Assembly (NCBI GenBank): GCA_964020155.1
Contig: OZ026557.1
Location: 1,669,001 to 1,733,000, forward strand
DNA: 64,000 bases
From: Chondrilla cf. caribensis
Lineage: Eukaryota > Porifera > Demospongiae > Chondrillida > Chondrillidae
Direction: 5' to 3'
Positions within the stretch are counted from its first letter, which is position 1, and the number at the start of each line of letters is the position of its first letter. This document shows positions 1 through 11,216 of this stretch, in pieces. The notes below the pieces were generated by a model that was not told the origin of the DNA, did not search any database, and saw only the letters and a list, made by a program, of their open reading frames with translations. The translations under genes were made by a program, and so were the position numbers.

Positions 1-1110
1 TGTTGTACATGTACAGTGTAACATTGATCCATATAATGTAACTTCGAATTCAGTATAATAGAATATAATATATGTACGTGAATTCCTATTAACCAACAAC
101 ATTTTGTTTCCAAAAGTACGGTTGATTATATTATGGACATTTGCTAGTACTTGCATATTATTACATTGGTACTGATAATCTGTGGCTGACCAAAAGGTTT
201 GGATGATAAAGCAGTGGCAGATTAACGCGAATTCACTATACATACCATACCAATTGCTCCTAATATAATATGGCCTAATCAGAACATGCAACTTCGCATG
301 CTCAACATGATATCACATGATCTGCATACAATTCTCAGCACAGGTGTCACGACTCATTCAGTTTGTTGACTTGCTCAACTGTGTTCACTCTTCCTTGTCT
401 GCAGATGTGAGAGTACCTCCCATTTCCCCCGCATATAAAGTAGATATGTAAACATCTATACCACCAGGTTAGTTAGTGGCCACCCCCTCCTAATTACCTT
501 GCTTGTACTTTAAACTGTACTGTTTGTTCTTTGAATCTAATATTAGCTTGACAATGGTGACAATAAATTCTCTACATCTGGTAACAATACACACACCTGC
601 TCCACTGGTATGAAGTACCTCCCATTTCCCCCGCACACTGAGTAGACCTGTAAACTACTAACACACAACTTTAAAAGTATAGAATAACTTTATCCAATCT
701 ATGTTGCTGACTATGATAATGCCCTTCAAAACTTTGCCGAATCATTCAAAGGGGCATGGTGGTACAATGCCTGCCACCTTTCCAACCTAAACGGCCTGTA
801 TCATGATGGGCAGGTAGTTCCAGCTATGAGACCTTCTGTGATCACAAGTAGAATCAGGAAGATCCAGAGAGTGCTAGTAGTGAAGTTCATCATTATCTTC
901 TTCTTGGGATGATTCTTGCATGGCCAGGCAGTTGAGTCCACATATTCCTACCTTCTACCAGCAGTATAGTTGTTACTTTATATGCATATCATGCCAACCT
1001 TAGCTGAACGTAGCTGTACTTTTAATACTAAAATATGCCTGTATGCCAATGTAACTTTATAATTATATTGTCTATTATATTAGTTCGTTAGTAAGCGTTA
1101 TAACAGTAAT
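1..1110. repeat. U repeat unit, partial copy a
   Basis: This is the truncated first copy of the U unit. It recurs at about 1110-2340, 14940-17930, 19955-21600, 48430-53600 and 62250-64000. Landmarks in order are a block ending TGGCAGATTAACG, the TGTCTGCAGATGTGAGAG box with GTACCTCCCATTTCCCC, a second GTACCTCCC box at about 611, the FReD chimera (703-950), and a tail leading to the next unit. Apart from the chimera I see no gene. Confidence 0.75.
703..950. pseudogene. Head-to-head FReD chimera 1
   Basis: Bases 703-810 read on the plus strand as a fibrinogen-domain fragment ([18 protein letters not shown] is legible). At about 801-812 the sequence switches to the antisense of a FReD 5' end: signal peptide and promoter up to about 950. 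On the minus strand an ORF runs from an ATG at 890 through the signal peptide and stops at a TGA made by the junction (801-803), giving 29 residues ending GTTCPS. The TATAAATA box of the intact genes is TAGGAATA here (943-950). It is probably non-functional, but the reading frame is clean. Confidence 0.8.
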
Positions 1111-2340
1111 ATTATTGGAATAGTACCAGATGTCCCTATGTATACATCCACTGGTGTCAGCACACACAAGCACAGGTGTGTAAACACATGCCATACATTG
1201 TCCACAAAGTGCACACATTACGATTGATCCCTGGTCCATTAGTATGGGGTAAAATATCCCACCACATAGTGAATCTGCAAACCATACAGATACTCAATGC
1301 TCTCTCTCTCTTGTGGTCAATATCAAAATGGAATTCATAATGCTGTACATGTAGTCAATGTGTAATGCATTGTGTACAATACATGATGTACTGTTGATTT
1401 GATCTCATACTGATTGGATTGTTAACAACCATAATAATATTACGAAATCAGTACTGAATACATCAAGTACGTACAGACCTTTTCAATCAGGATCCGGATT
1501 TGGTGAAGATCCACCACCAGATTAGTTGGAGGACACTCCTTCCTACTTCCCACATTTGTTCTTAATACCCTGCCCTTCTTCTGAGTACCTGAAGTTAAAA
1601 TTATGAACTACACTCTCGTTGTTCCATATTATCATGTTGAGGTCCATAATTATAATATAGGTATAATTAGGAGTTGTGATGTTGTGCATGTACAGTGTAA
1701 CATTGATCCTTATAATGTAACTTGGAATTCAGTATAATGGAATATAATATATGTACGAGAATTCCTATTAACCAACAACATTTTGTTTCCAAAAGTACGG
1801 TTGATTATATTATGGACATTTGCTAGTACTTGTATATTACATGATTGGTACTGATAATCTGTAGCTGACCAAAAGGTTTGGGTGATAAAGCAGTGGCAGA
1901 TTAACGCGAATTCACTGTACATACCATACCAATTGCTCCTACTAGTCTAATCAGAACATGCAACCTCACACACTCAACATGATATCACGTGATCTGCATA
2001 CAATTCTCAGCACAGCTGTCACGACTCATTCAGTTTGTTGACTTGCTCAACTGTGTGTTCACTCTTCCTTGTCTGCAGATGTGAGAGTACCTCCCATTTC
2101 CCCCGCATATAAAGTAGATATGTAAACATCTATACCACCAGGTTAGTTAGTGGCCACCCCTCCTACTTACTGTACTTGTACTTTAAACTGTACTGTTTCT
2201 TCTTTGAATCTAGTAATAGCATGACCATGGTGACAATGAATTCTCTACATCTGGTAACAATACACACACCTGCTCCACTGGTATGAAGTACCTCCCATTT
2301 CCCCAGCACACTGAGTAGACATGTAAACTACTAACACAAT
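1110..2340. repeat. U repeat unit, copy b (no chimera)
   Basis: This is a full U unit in the same order as the others: the AGTACCAGATGT block, the box with GTAAACACATGCCAT and ATTGTCCACAAAGT, TATGGGGTAAAATATCCC, the GATTTGATCTCATACTGATT block, GATCCACCACCAGATTAGT, and two GTACCTCCC boxes (about 2090 and 2290). It lacks the FReD chimera because it passes into a C-type box at about 2340. Small ORFs here are not conserved in frame between copies. I see no gene. Confidence 0.7.
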
Positions 2341-2590
2341 CTATTTCCTCGTGGCAAGTCAAATGATCTTCAAAGAGTATCTGATTTGTCCTTAGTGTTT
2401 GATCCCTGCTCCACTAGTATGAGGTACCTCCCATTTCCCCCACATATGGGGTAAGCATATAAACTACAAGTTCATACTTGCTACACATCTTGTAGTCGGC
2501 ATTTAAATTACTTTACTATAATCCAAATTTAGAGTTTGCATGCATGAAGTGTTTGCATGTGCGCATGATGGATACTTGCCATTTCAATAT
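2340..2590. repeat. C-type box fragment
   Basis: It has the ACTAGTATGAGGTACCTCCC box, the TGTAGTCGGCATTTAAATT block and the GAGTTTGCATGCATGA block. These are also found at 8320, 23560, 24740, 26280, 37860, 38810 and 53660, and they lead straight into a B unit. No gene. Confidence 0.65.
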
Positions 2591-2893
2591 ATGCTGCGAT
2601 GGTGCCCCATTTCTATCAGTGGGACGACTTACTGCTAATTATAAATGCATCGTTTGACAAACGCTTTAAGCGAAACCAAAAATGACCTAAATCGATAATT
2701 AATACAATAATGAATAACAATATTGGCGGCCACCGTGGTCGACGGACACCGCTAACGAACGGAAACAATTACCTTGCTAACGCTCGGTAATTATGCATGT
2801 GTGTGATAGTAGTCTACTAATCTAGCGCCCCCGACAGGCGTTGAGGGAATATTTGACTAGCCTGCTAGACCACATCATGGGCAGTACGTGCAT

Positions 2894-3676
2894 TAGTCTA
2901 GCTAGCTAGACCGTCCCTAAGAAACGCCGAGGGGCGGAAAAGGGAAGGGACGGTCTAGCCCAAGTAGAGATTAGTTCACACCTGCCAATTAACAAATAGC
3001 ACGTATAGAGTTCATACGGCTCACCATACACCCGTACGTGCTAGGAGGACCATAGATACTCTAACCATAGTCTATGCTCTAACTCAGATTAGAGTATCTG
3101 TAGGAGGACAGGAAGAAGTAAGGAAAGAATAGATCTAGTGTTGTTTTGTCGATTATGCAACGATTCTTCGTCAGACTATAGGTACTCGTAATTTGTATCC
3201 TTCATCGCGAACATCGAGGTCTCTAACCACTCTGTGAACGCACAGCAGACAAACTACGTTCGCAAAAGTATTTCATCTGTTCGTTCATCAGAAATAAAAG
3301 TGATGATACAACTAGGACTGAATACGTTGGTTCTCGTTCCTTCATTTGCAATTCTTCATTGGCGAATTGCCGTGAACGGTCGGGAAACATGCGATCGTAT
3401 CATTTTCTTGCAAAATACTAGTAATCGCGTTCATCTGATTGTCAGAAGGGGGAATATTTCCAGCTACTGACGACGAGTACGTAGTATCATCCTCAATGAC
3501 ACTTAGCAATTAGCTAAGCAGAATCAATGAATATCATTGCCAAGATTCTTGGCAGTAGCATTTCATTGGTTGTTGGTCACGCGCTCAGGTGTGAACTAAT
3601 CGCTACTTGGGCTAGACCGTCCCTTCCCTTTTCCGCCCCTCGGCGCCTCTTAGGGACGGTCTAGCTAGCTAGACTA
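2894..3676. mobile_element. MULE-like DNA element, copy 1
   Basis: The terminal inverted repeats are about 91 bp (2894-2984 and 3586-3676), starting TAGTCTAGCTAGCTAGACC and almost identical, with about three mismatches. A perfect 9-bp target duplication TACGTGCAT flanks the element (2885-2893 and 3677-3685). Long TIRs with a 9-bp duplication are the hallmark of Mutator-like elements; that assignment is by these features only. Each TIR also folds on itself (AGACCGTCCC with GGGACGGTCT). Equivalent empty sites exist in the B copies at 26760 and 40440. The core carries no transposase, only a helicase-like fragment on the minus strand, so the copy is non-autonomous. Confidence 0.8.
3080..3530 (-). 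pseudogene. Helicase-like fragment inside MULE copy 1
   Basis: On the minus strand the core reads QMNAITSILQENDTIACFPT followed by VHGNS. This resembles the Q-motif to Walker A region of RecQ/DEAD-type helicases, where the loop would normally be TG-x-GKS. Here the P-loop glycine and lysine are replaced, and a stop follows soon after. The same fragment, also with a degraded P-loop, is present in the second element at 54358-54729. I infer a captured gene piece or the remains of an element-encoded helicase; function is very unlikely. The family match rests on one short motif. Confidence 0.4.
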
Positions 3677-3717
3677 TACGTGCATAGGAATTTTTTCGCT
3701 CATTGGCGGGGTCTACG

Positions 3718-3910
3718 AGTGACGTCACAGCGATGAACTGGAACACGTGTTCGGTACCGATTCAGAAGTTTGCCGTTAGCCTGTTGAAGAGACGATATTT
3801 CCCAATTTTCGACCTTTTCTTTTTGAAAGCCAGTAGATTTCGTCCAGGATGGCATGGCATGCCTTTAACCACTTTTAAATTACATTTTTAACACCCAGGT
3901 AAGTATAGTT
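3718..3910 (+). promoter_or_regulatory. CRE/E-box promoter-like core with splice-donor-like site
   Basis: The sequence has TGACGTCAC (full CRE palindrome), then CACGTG (E-box) within AACACGTGTT about 25 bp later, then about 150 bp on a consensus donor CAG/GTAAGT. The same order recurs at 26806, 40482 and 54936 with small changes. The arrangement looks like a promoter with a short first exon. There is no evidence here of what it would drive. Confidence 0.4.
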
Positions 3911-5099
3911 CCATATACGTAGCTATGTGGTTGAGTTTCTAATAGAGCTGTCAGTCTTTTGAGTCTTGTGTGTAACCTCTTTACGCGTGCTGTACCTGTG
4001 ATATCGTAATCTCCTTGAACTTTAAACTCCTGTGTTGGTGGCTGGTTCTGTCGTCAGATTCTTGCCTGTCTCATGGCTGTTTGTGGTCGAGGTATCCAAG
4101 ACAATCGGAAGATCTAACTGGACCACGATTGCATGTCGTTAGTGGCTGGATTGTGCCTGCACGCTACTTGGAGTGGGGATTTACGTTGATGGTATGATGA
4201 CCGATGAGATGTATGTTTTTCACTGTCATTAGATGTATTAGTGGCTGGTTTTGTCGTCAGATGTTTGCCTGTCTCATGGCTGTTCGTGGTCGAGGTATCC
4301 AAGACACTCACCGGATCTAACTGGACCACGATTGCATGTTGTTAGTGAGTAGAGTGTGCCTGCACGCTATTTGGAGTGGGGATTTATGTTGATGGTATAA
4401 TGACCAATGAGATGTATTACTAGGTTTTTCACTGTCATTAGATCTCTGAAGACTACTCAACACTCATTTGAAAGGCAATGAACTGTTATACTTCAAGATG
4501 ACATGGATTTCTAAATACGATAGTATCATCATCTTCCATGATGCAGAAATGTTGAAAAGTAGATATAAGAAGGTATACTAAGTTTCAAGAATGCCAAATA
4601 CTTTTATAGTTACTGGTCTGAGAAATAGACATTTAGTATAATATTAACCTATGTATTGTTTACATTCAACTATTCCCATTAATTTTAATTTAGCAGAGTA
4701 GAAGTATCTCCATATTTGTTTTTGAATAACTAATTTTTAGACTTCATACCAAGTTGATACCTGATGTATTCATTGATTGTTGGTTGAATGGGTATTTGGT
4801 GAGAGATTTACAGGTCCATCTTTTACAGACAATTACTGTCAGTGTCTACATTTAATTATTAAGTGCTCATACTGTTGCAGTAAATATATCCTCTGCAGCA
4901 TTAAAATGCTGCATTGTGTCCTTGAGACTATAACCCAATGGATACTATTTATTTGCATAGATAACAACTCTTCAAGGATACTAGAAGAAGTTTAAAGGCT
5001 CATGCAAAGTGCTCTGCATACCAACATGTGTCTTAGCACACACACAGTAGACTCAATGACTTGTGTATTGTTCTATGTATTGTGTTTAATATTGTGTGA

Positions 5100-6289
5100 C
5101 TCCAATCGATTTTGTGGTTCAAAGACCTTAATTTAGCCACTTATTATTTTTCATCAGACACTCCATCATTATCCTGCATCGGACACCCCTCCATTATCCT
5201 GCACCAAACACCCCTCCATTATCCTGCACCGGACACCCCTCCATTATCCTGCACCAGACACCCCTCCATTATCCTGCACCAGACAACCCTCCATTATCCT
5301 GCACCAGACACCCCTCCATTATCCTTTACCTTCCACTAACCTACACTGGACACTCCCTTCCCACATAATACACAAACCAAATAATATAATACAATGTACA
5401 AACAGTACACACACAATGTTAGTATACAGACAGTACACATTGAGGCACATTAATTTTGTAAACATTATATATAAAAGTTCAGAAGCATAAAATCTTTTGC
5501 ATAAACAAATATTCTATGATGAAAGTGTTTGCCTTGAACCAGAATGATTTGGTGTGAAATCACTGATGAAGACAGCAATGAGCTGACAAAATGTTCTGAT
5601 GAAAACATTTGGCTAGTGTATATTGCATTTTATTGAATTTACTATATTCTCTGACACATGCCTGTATGATTGTATTAGAGTGTAGATATGTTTACCTGTG
5701 TATAGACATTATCATCAAACCATTAAAGTCACTAGATTGAATCGCAGCGTGGTGGTGTTTGGTGTCGAACTGTAGCTCTTCCTATGTTGATTACAAAATT
5801 AAAAGTATTGACTCTAATGGTCTTACAGTTAATATCATAAATGTAAGCCAGGTAGCAACTATGAAATTCTCTTCAATGTGTTAATATATGATTTTATAAG
5901 ACTTTAATATAAAAATAATTATCATTATTAGTAATTTTCATTGATTATCATTATTACCGAACAATATAATTTTATTTAAGTACAATCTTGTATGTAAATT
6001 AATACATAATAATATTATTTTGATGCAGTTGTAATGCTTGACGAATCTACCAATTAATCACTACACACATAATACTAATATGAAGTGTGAGTGTGGTTAA
6101 TGAGGTTAATACAGTTGCTATAATTAATTCACAGGTATAACCTATGACATGTTCTGACATGTCATGTAATTGTATAAATATACAATTCTGACGGCTAGAA
6201 TTCATTCGTGCGACGGTGTCTCTTTGTACGTAATAGGCATAAGAATAGGTGAATTGTTCTCAAAGAAACATGCACTTTAATATATAGTA
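5100..6289. repeat. A repeat unit, copy 1
   Basis: The order is a 25-bp minisatellite (5163-5330), a block with ACAGTACACACACAATGTTA, GCATAAACAAATATTCTATG, TCTAATGGTCTTACAGT, an AT-rich ATTATCA stretch, and AATGAGGTTAATACAGTT. It is homologous to 10440-11214 plus 13190-13926, 27640-28698, 56110-56781 and 60920-61190, where it forms the 3' flank of FReD genes. Here no FReD gene follows. No gene seen. Confidence 0.7.
5163..5330 (+). repeat. 25-bp minisatellite
   Basis: There are about seven head-to-tail copies of a 25-bp unit containing CCATTATCCTGCACC and GACACCCCT; the first copies start exactly 25 bp apart (5191, 5216, 5241). Because 25 is not a multiple of three, the long open frame through it is an accident of composition. 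Degenerate relatives occur at 10545-10680, 27660-27720 and 56130-56165. Confidence 0.9.
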
Positions 6290-6475
6290 TGTCATGCTGG
6301 ATCGTTTGTGACAGCCACTCAAGCAGATAAGTCGTGAAACACTTGACCAACAAACATTATTCACACTCAATCATTACTAGCAATAGGACAAAAAAACAAA
6401 AGAATTAGCATACCCTTGTTCACACAATAGGTAACTTACCACAATATTACATAATGCATGCATCTACTACAATAT
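6290..6475 (-). mobile_element. Partial solo LTR of the Gypsy-type family
   Basis: It begins TGTCATGCTGGATCG and includes TTGACCAACAAACATTATT, AACAAAAGAATTAGCATAC and CACACAATAGGTAACTTACC. It matches the LTRs at 28699, 56782 and 60143 and stops matching after about 6475. The orientation is inferred from the coding element at 57-60 kb, which reads on the minus strand. Confidence 0.7.
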
Positions 6476-7019
6476 ATTTATATTACTTACTAGTAAATTG
6501 TATGAAGACTTATCAGATCCACTTTATATATTAGGGTCTGAAGGTGTTTTCGCAATAAACCACAAGTTGTTTGTTTATGTAATGTACTGGTTGTGGCAAT
6601 TACACACTGTGATTATCATAATTACATGAGATTAATATTATTATAATAGTATATATAGTCATAAAAATACAGTTTTGATCCACCTCCACATAGCTACGTG
6701 CATAGTGTGGGACTGTTACAACTGTGGTGCAACTGTACAAATTTAGGTTTTGTCAACATATTATAATATATAATTCATAAAATTTATCATGTACATAGAT
6801 ATATGGATTAATATTGGATCTTATCAAATCAATGTACATGTATGTAATAAGCTTGATCAAAGTGGGTCCCTGCGAACACAGCAGTCACATGGGGGAAGGT
6901 TTTGTTTTCTCCCTTTGTCTCTGGCCAGTCTCTGAACACAATATTCAATTTTCTTTGAACACAGTGGCACAGCATTTTGTTTTATTATATTTTATTGTAT
7001 TAAAAGCTCTTTGTGTATA
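6476..7019. other. AT-rich spacer
   Basis: AT-rich DNA with no recognisable gene, tandem repeat or transposon end. The open frame at 6814 runs into the following MITE and has no homologue I recognise. Confidence 0.5.
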
Positions 7020-7196
7020 CAATGAAACCTCGCTAATCCGACACCTCTATAATCCAACATTCTCTCTAATCCGACCATTATATGAGGTACAGTCACCCTA
7101 CATAAATATGGTAAGAGGCACTCCATAATCCAACAACCTCCTAATCCAACAATATTTTCAGGTCCCATTGAGTGTCGGATTAGAGAGGTTTCACTG
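7020..7196. mobile_element. Tc1/pogo-like MITE
   Basis: The left end CAATGAAACCTCGCTAATCC and the inverted right end (GGATTAGAGAGGTTTCACTG) are imperfect inverted repeats of about 25 bp. A TA dinucleotide sits outside each end (7018-7019, 7197-7198). Internal repeats of TAATCCAACA echo the ends. The 177-bp length, non-coding content and TA duplication fit a pogo/Tc1-derived MITE. Confidence 0.8.
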
Positions 7197-7298
7197 TATA
7201 CATAATATTATATTTACCAACTCGAAAGTGCTGTATACATATCAAGCAGTATGTATTGTGTGTGCATGTGTGTGTATATAATATTATGCATGTACGTT

Positions 7299-7300
<2 letters not shown>

Positions 7301-7366
<66 letters not shown>
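7301..7366 (+). repeat. (TG)n microsatellite
   Basis: A pure 66-bp TG run. Long Cys/Val or His/Thr frames over it are artefacts. Confidence 0.97.
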
Positions 7367-7369
<3 letters not shown>

Positions 7370-8480
7370 GTACGTGTGCACATTCCGAGTGTTCATTTGT
7401 GGTTGAATTTCTTTGTATTCTCAAGCATACCAAAGCATCCATGTACTCTTGTATGTACAGTCTCCAAAACAAGGTATGTGCATCACTGAAGAACAGAAAA
7501 CAATATTGACCCAGTTCGAGAGTTATATCAATACGATATAATTAGTGCAATTCAGTGTGGGGATTTGTAAGACTTGTCAGAAGTTAGCAGGGAGACGGCA
7601 TCAGTCATTCTCCTCCAAGGTGCAGCAACTACACCATTCCTTCGACAATTTTCACTCACTGATTGGCAGTTGGGCTATAGTGCATCACAAAACTCCAAAT
7701 CTAAGTAATTCTGATATTAGGTAGATGTTTAATCAATTGATCAATATTTTGAACAGTGTTCATGATCATCTGTGTTGTACATATGCACATTTAATGTATA
7801 CGTAAGTACATATTATGTATGTCACATAAGTATGTGTAACAATTCGTGTATTATGAGTTTGTCTTATGTCACAGCGCATTGTGTACAAACACCTCGCTGC
7901 TCCATGATCGTCCATGTATATATCCAGTTCCATGCTCTGGTTTGCATATGAATATGTATATGCAGGGAGTTTCATGTGTCATACTATTCCCTAGTAAGTG
8001 TCAGTATAGTATTGTAATAATACCATTATTATTATGTTACTGTATTAATTGTTTATTCAAACTTGTACTATGGATCCAAAGTATTAAGTTAAACATACAC
8101 ACCTGTACACACACAAGACTAGGTGTGTAAACACATGTAATGCAGTGTACACTAAATGCACATACACATGTTACTTGTTGTTATTTCATCCCTACCACTG
8201 GTCCACTAGTACAAAGGATCTCCATTCTCCTGTCTTGAGCAAAGTATACATTGGAACTACAATACAGAAGTCAAATGATCTCCAAAGAGTATCTGATTTC
8301 TCCTTAGTGTTTGATCCCTGCTCCACTAGTATGAGGTACCTCCCATTTCCCCCACATACAGGGTAGACATGTAAACTACAAATTCACACTCTCTACTTAT
8401 CTTGCAGTCAGCATTTAATTTGCTTCAATCTAATCCAACTTCAAAGTTGTATAATATATGCCGTGTGTGTGTGTTTGTGC
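7370..8480. repeat. C repeat unit, copy 1
   Basis: After about 400 bp of unrecognised sequence comes the C unit: CCATGCTCTGGTTTGCATAT, TTTCATGTGTCATACTATTC, AGGTGTGTAAACACATGTAA, then the ACTAGTATGAGGTACCTCCC box (about 8325) and CTTGCAGTCAGCATTTAA. Copies lie at 23100, 24370, 25680, 37430 and 38410. No gene. Confidence 0.65.
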
Positions 8481-9490
8481 AAGTATGCTTGAAAGCTTGT
8501 AAGCTTCATATTACAATACTTGATACAGCCATAGTAACCCAACTTTGATCAATACTGGTTTGGGAAAATTCTGTGTCTGCTTCAACAGTAAAGCTGTACA
8601 CTGTTCAGAGAGCAGTGTGTATAGAGATAAATGTATTTTAGCACACACCATAAGCACACCATTGCAATGCTGCAGATTATATACACACCATACACAAAAA
8701 AATTGCACAAAGTACATACAGCGTAGCAATAAGAATTCAGATACTATACAGTGTGTACTTCCCAAATGCTGTTGATGTGTATATGTGTATCCACTGTTTC
8801 ACTACATAAAATCTCTAGTGATGTCGATAGACACTGGATTTCACTTTCACATGTATCCAAACCTCTCTATTAAACTAGGGTCACTGTCAGTTCTAATTCT
8901 AATTCTCACTCCAAAGTTTTCCTCAATGTAGATGTAATTAAATTGCTATATTACAGTACTACACTGGGACACAGAGAAAATGTCTCCGTTCAGAGTTTTG
9001 CAATAAGGAGGTTAACTGTATAACATGTGGGCCTCCACGGTACATTATCTTTGCTAATCAGTTATAAGGCACTCTATTCATACGGTAGTATTCACAAGGA
9101 TATCTCGTTGAAAGGATGCAATAAAATTATTTTTTTCTATTTTACGTGCTCCTATTATGTGTGTATGTGCACAAGTGTGCATGCTTATCCATGTATGCAT
9201 GTGTGAATACAGACAAGTGTGTGTATATACAAGCACATGTGTTGTAGGTACAGGCATGTGCGTGTCTGGAGGTGGGGTGTATCAATTTATACTAGTCTAA
9301 ATGTATGTTAGCACACACCATAAGCACACCATCGCAATACTGCAGATTACATACACACCATACACAAAAAACTTACACAAAGTTCTTACAATGCACAATC
9401 AATGTACATACAATGCAGCAATACGAATTCAGATACTATACAGTGTGTACTTCCCAAATGCTGTTGATGTGTATATGTTCAAGAGGTGAT
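8480..9490. repeat. C-unit tails, two partial copies
   Basis: The block AGCACACACCATAAGCACACC through CTTCCCAAATGCTGTTGATG occurs twice (about 8640-8785 and 9308-9475). It is followed once by the ACACTGGGACACAGAGAAAA block, which also occurs at 25340 and 39983. The stretch 9020-9240 matches 40080-40340. Short frames are not conserved between copies. No gene. Confidence 0.6.
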
Positions 9491-10440
9491 ATCTCTTAAT
9501 TTTCAACCTTTTTTTTAAAAGCCGGTAGATTTTGTCAAAGATGGTTTGACGTGTTTCTTCCTTACGTATAAATAACATTTCAAACCCTAGATACATAATA
9601 GTTCCATACTATGTGGTTGAGTTACTAATAGAGTTGCAGTGATATATTTTCTTGAACTTTAAACCCTTATATTGGTGGTTGGTTTTGCACACTGCTTCGA
9701 GCAGGGATTTATGTTGATGGTAAAATGACCAATTAATGTATTATTTCAGGTTTTTCACTGCCATTAAATCTCTGATAACAATTCAGCACTCATGAGAAAA
9801 TGCCATGGACTGTTAGATTTCAAGACGACATGGTCTGCATCATCATCTTCCATGATGCAGAAATGTTGAGAGGAATAGAGAAGTTAATGGCAAATAGTAT
9901 TATAGCTATTGGTTTGAGAAGTAGAAGTTTAGTATATATTTTACCTATAATACGTATGTATTGTTTAAAATTTTAGTTATTACCATTTAATTTAGCACTA
10001 ACTCCGTAACTGTTTTAAAATTAATATTTTAGACTTCATACTGTATTGATGCCTGATATAATATTCTTGATGGTTAAAAGGAGAGATTACAGAGAGGAAA
10101 CATTTTTACTGTGTCTACCTTCAATTATCAAGCACTCATGCTGTTGTAGTACATATTGTATATTTCCTGTGTTAAAATACTGCATTGTGTCCTTGAGACT
10201 ATAGCCCATAATTAATATATTTATTAATATAGATAACTACTCTTTCAGTACAGCTAGGATAATAGGATACCATGAAAAGTTCAAAGTCTCATGTAACATG
10301 CTGTACATACCCATAACATTGTGTGTCTTAACGCACGCATACATGCACGCACACGCACACGCACACACACACACGCACACACACACACACACACACACAG
10401 TGGACTCAATGAGTAGTGTTCCCTGTATTATGTTCAATAA
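9490..10440. repeat. B repeat unit tail, degenerate copy
   Basis: Diverged and shortened relative to 3790-5100: AAAAGCCGGTAGATTTTGTC, GTGGTTGAGTTACTAATAGA and CATTAAATCTCTGATAACA are recognisable. The CRE/E-box core is missing. It contains a CA/CG-rich tract at 10331-10400. No gene. Confidence 0.6.
10331..10400 (+). repeat. (CA)n tract with CG interruptions
   Basis: About 70 bp of alternating purine-pyrimidine sequence, mostly CA with several ACGC steps. Confidence 0.9.
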
Positions 10441-11214
10441 TATGTACCTACAATCAACCTTGTGATTCAAAGGCCTATAATTTATCCACTTACATTTTCA
10501 AATTCTCAATCATCAGATACTCTGCCTCTGCCAATATCCTGTAACATGCAGACGCTCCGGGACCTCCACTATCCTGTACCATACACTCCTCCACTATCCT
10601 GTACCACATACACCTCCACTATCCTGTACCAGAAACCTCCATTATCTTGTACAAGATGCTTCTCCACTATCCTATACTGGAATTTCCCTTTGCCACATTA
10701 TACACAAAACAGATAATATATACAATGTACGTACACACAGTACACACACATTATCCAAACAGTACACATTAAGGCACATTAAAGTATACAATATTATACA
10801 TATATAGGTATATGAGTATAAAACCTTTCGCATAAACAGATATTCTATGATATAAGTGTTTTTAATTACCTTGAACCAAAATAATATGGCATGAAATCGG
10901 TGAAAATTCTCTAACAAAATATGCTGCTGGTAGGACAGCAATGAGTCGACAAAATGTTTGGCAAAACATTTCACTAACGTATTACGTTATATCAAATTTT
11001 GCTACATTGTGTTTTGGCATTTTTTGAATTGATATTATAATTTTGACAATGTATGATTGTATTAGAGTGTATTTGTCTACCTGTAACAGTGTGTAAACAT
11101 TATCATCTAACCACAAAGTCACTAGTGTAAGATTAAATTGCAGGATGATTATAGTGTGCTTTCGTAGCACATATTATGATGCACGATTTTTGAATGGATG
11201 GCATACAATTATAA
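10440..11214. repeat. A repeat unit, copy 2, left part
   Basis: It begins with a degenerate 24-26 bp minisatellite (10545-10680, CTCCACTATCCTGTACCA). The A landmarks ACAGTACACACACATTATCC and CATAAACAGATATTCTATGA follow. The Tigger element interrupts it at 11217 and A resumes at about 13190. No gene. Confidence 0.65.
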
Positions 11215-11216
11215 TA

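Larger units (their letters stand above)
2590..5100. repeat. B repeat unit, copy 1 (split by a MULE-like element)
   Basis: The unit starts GCGATGGTGCCCCATTTCTA and contains CTAGCGCCCCCGACAGG. After the 2894-3676 insertion it continues with the CRE/E-box core (3718-3760), a donor-like CAGGTAAGTATAG (about 3897), and a tail containing a 180-200 bp internal direct repeat (about 4030-4200 and 4235-4420, each with CAGATxxTTGCCTGTCTCATG). Copies lie at 26440-27650, 40370-41340 and 53860-56100, with partial copies at 9490, 24090, 25385 and 38128. An ORF at 3733-3891 is not conserved in the other copies, so I do not call a gene. It may be a TE 5' end or a non-coding transcript. Confidence 0.7.

Noticed and set aside
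3703..3891. ORF starting at the CRE/E-box core of B copy 1 (MNWNTCSVPIQKF...)
   Set aside because: The ATG is lost in the copy at 26817 and the frame shifts early in the copy at 54953, so it is not conserved.
5112..5339. Pro/Ser/His-rich repetitive frame
   Set aside because: It follows a 25-bp minisatellite whose period is not a multiple of three, so the peptide repeat is accidental and changes frame each unit.
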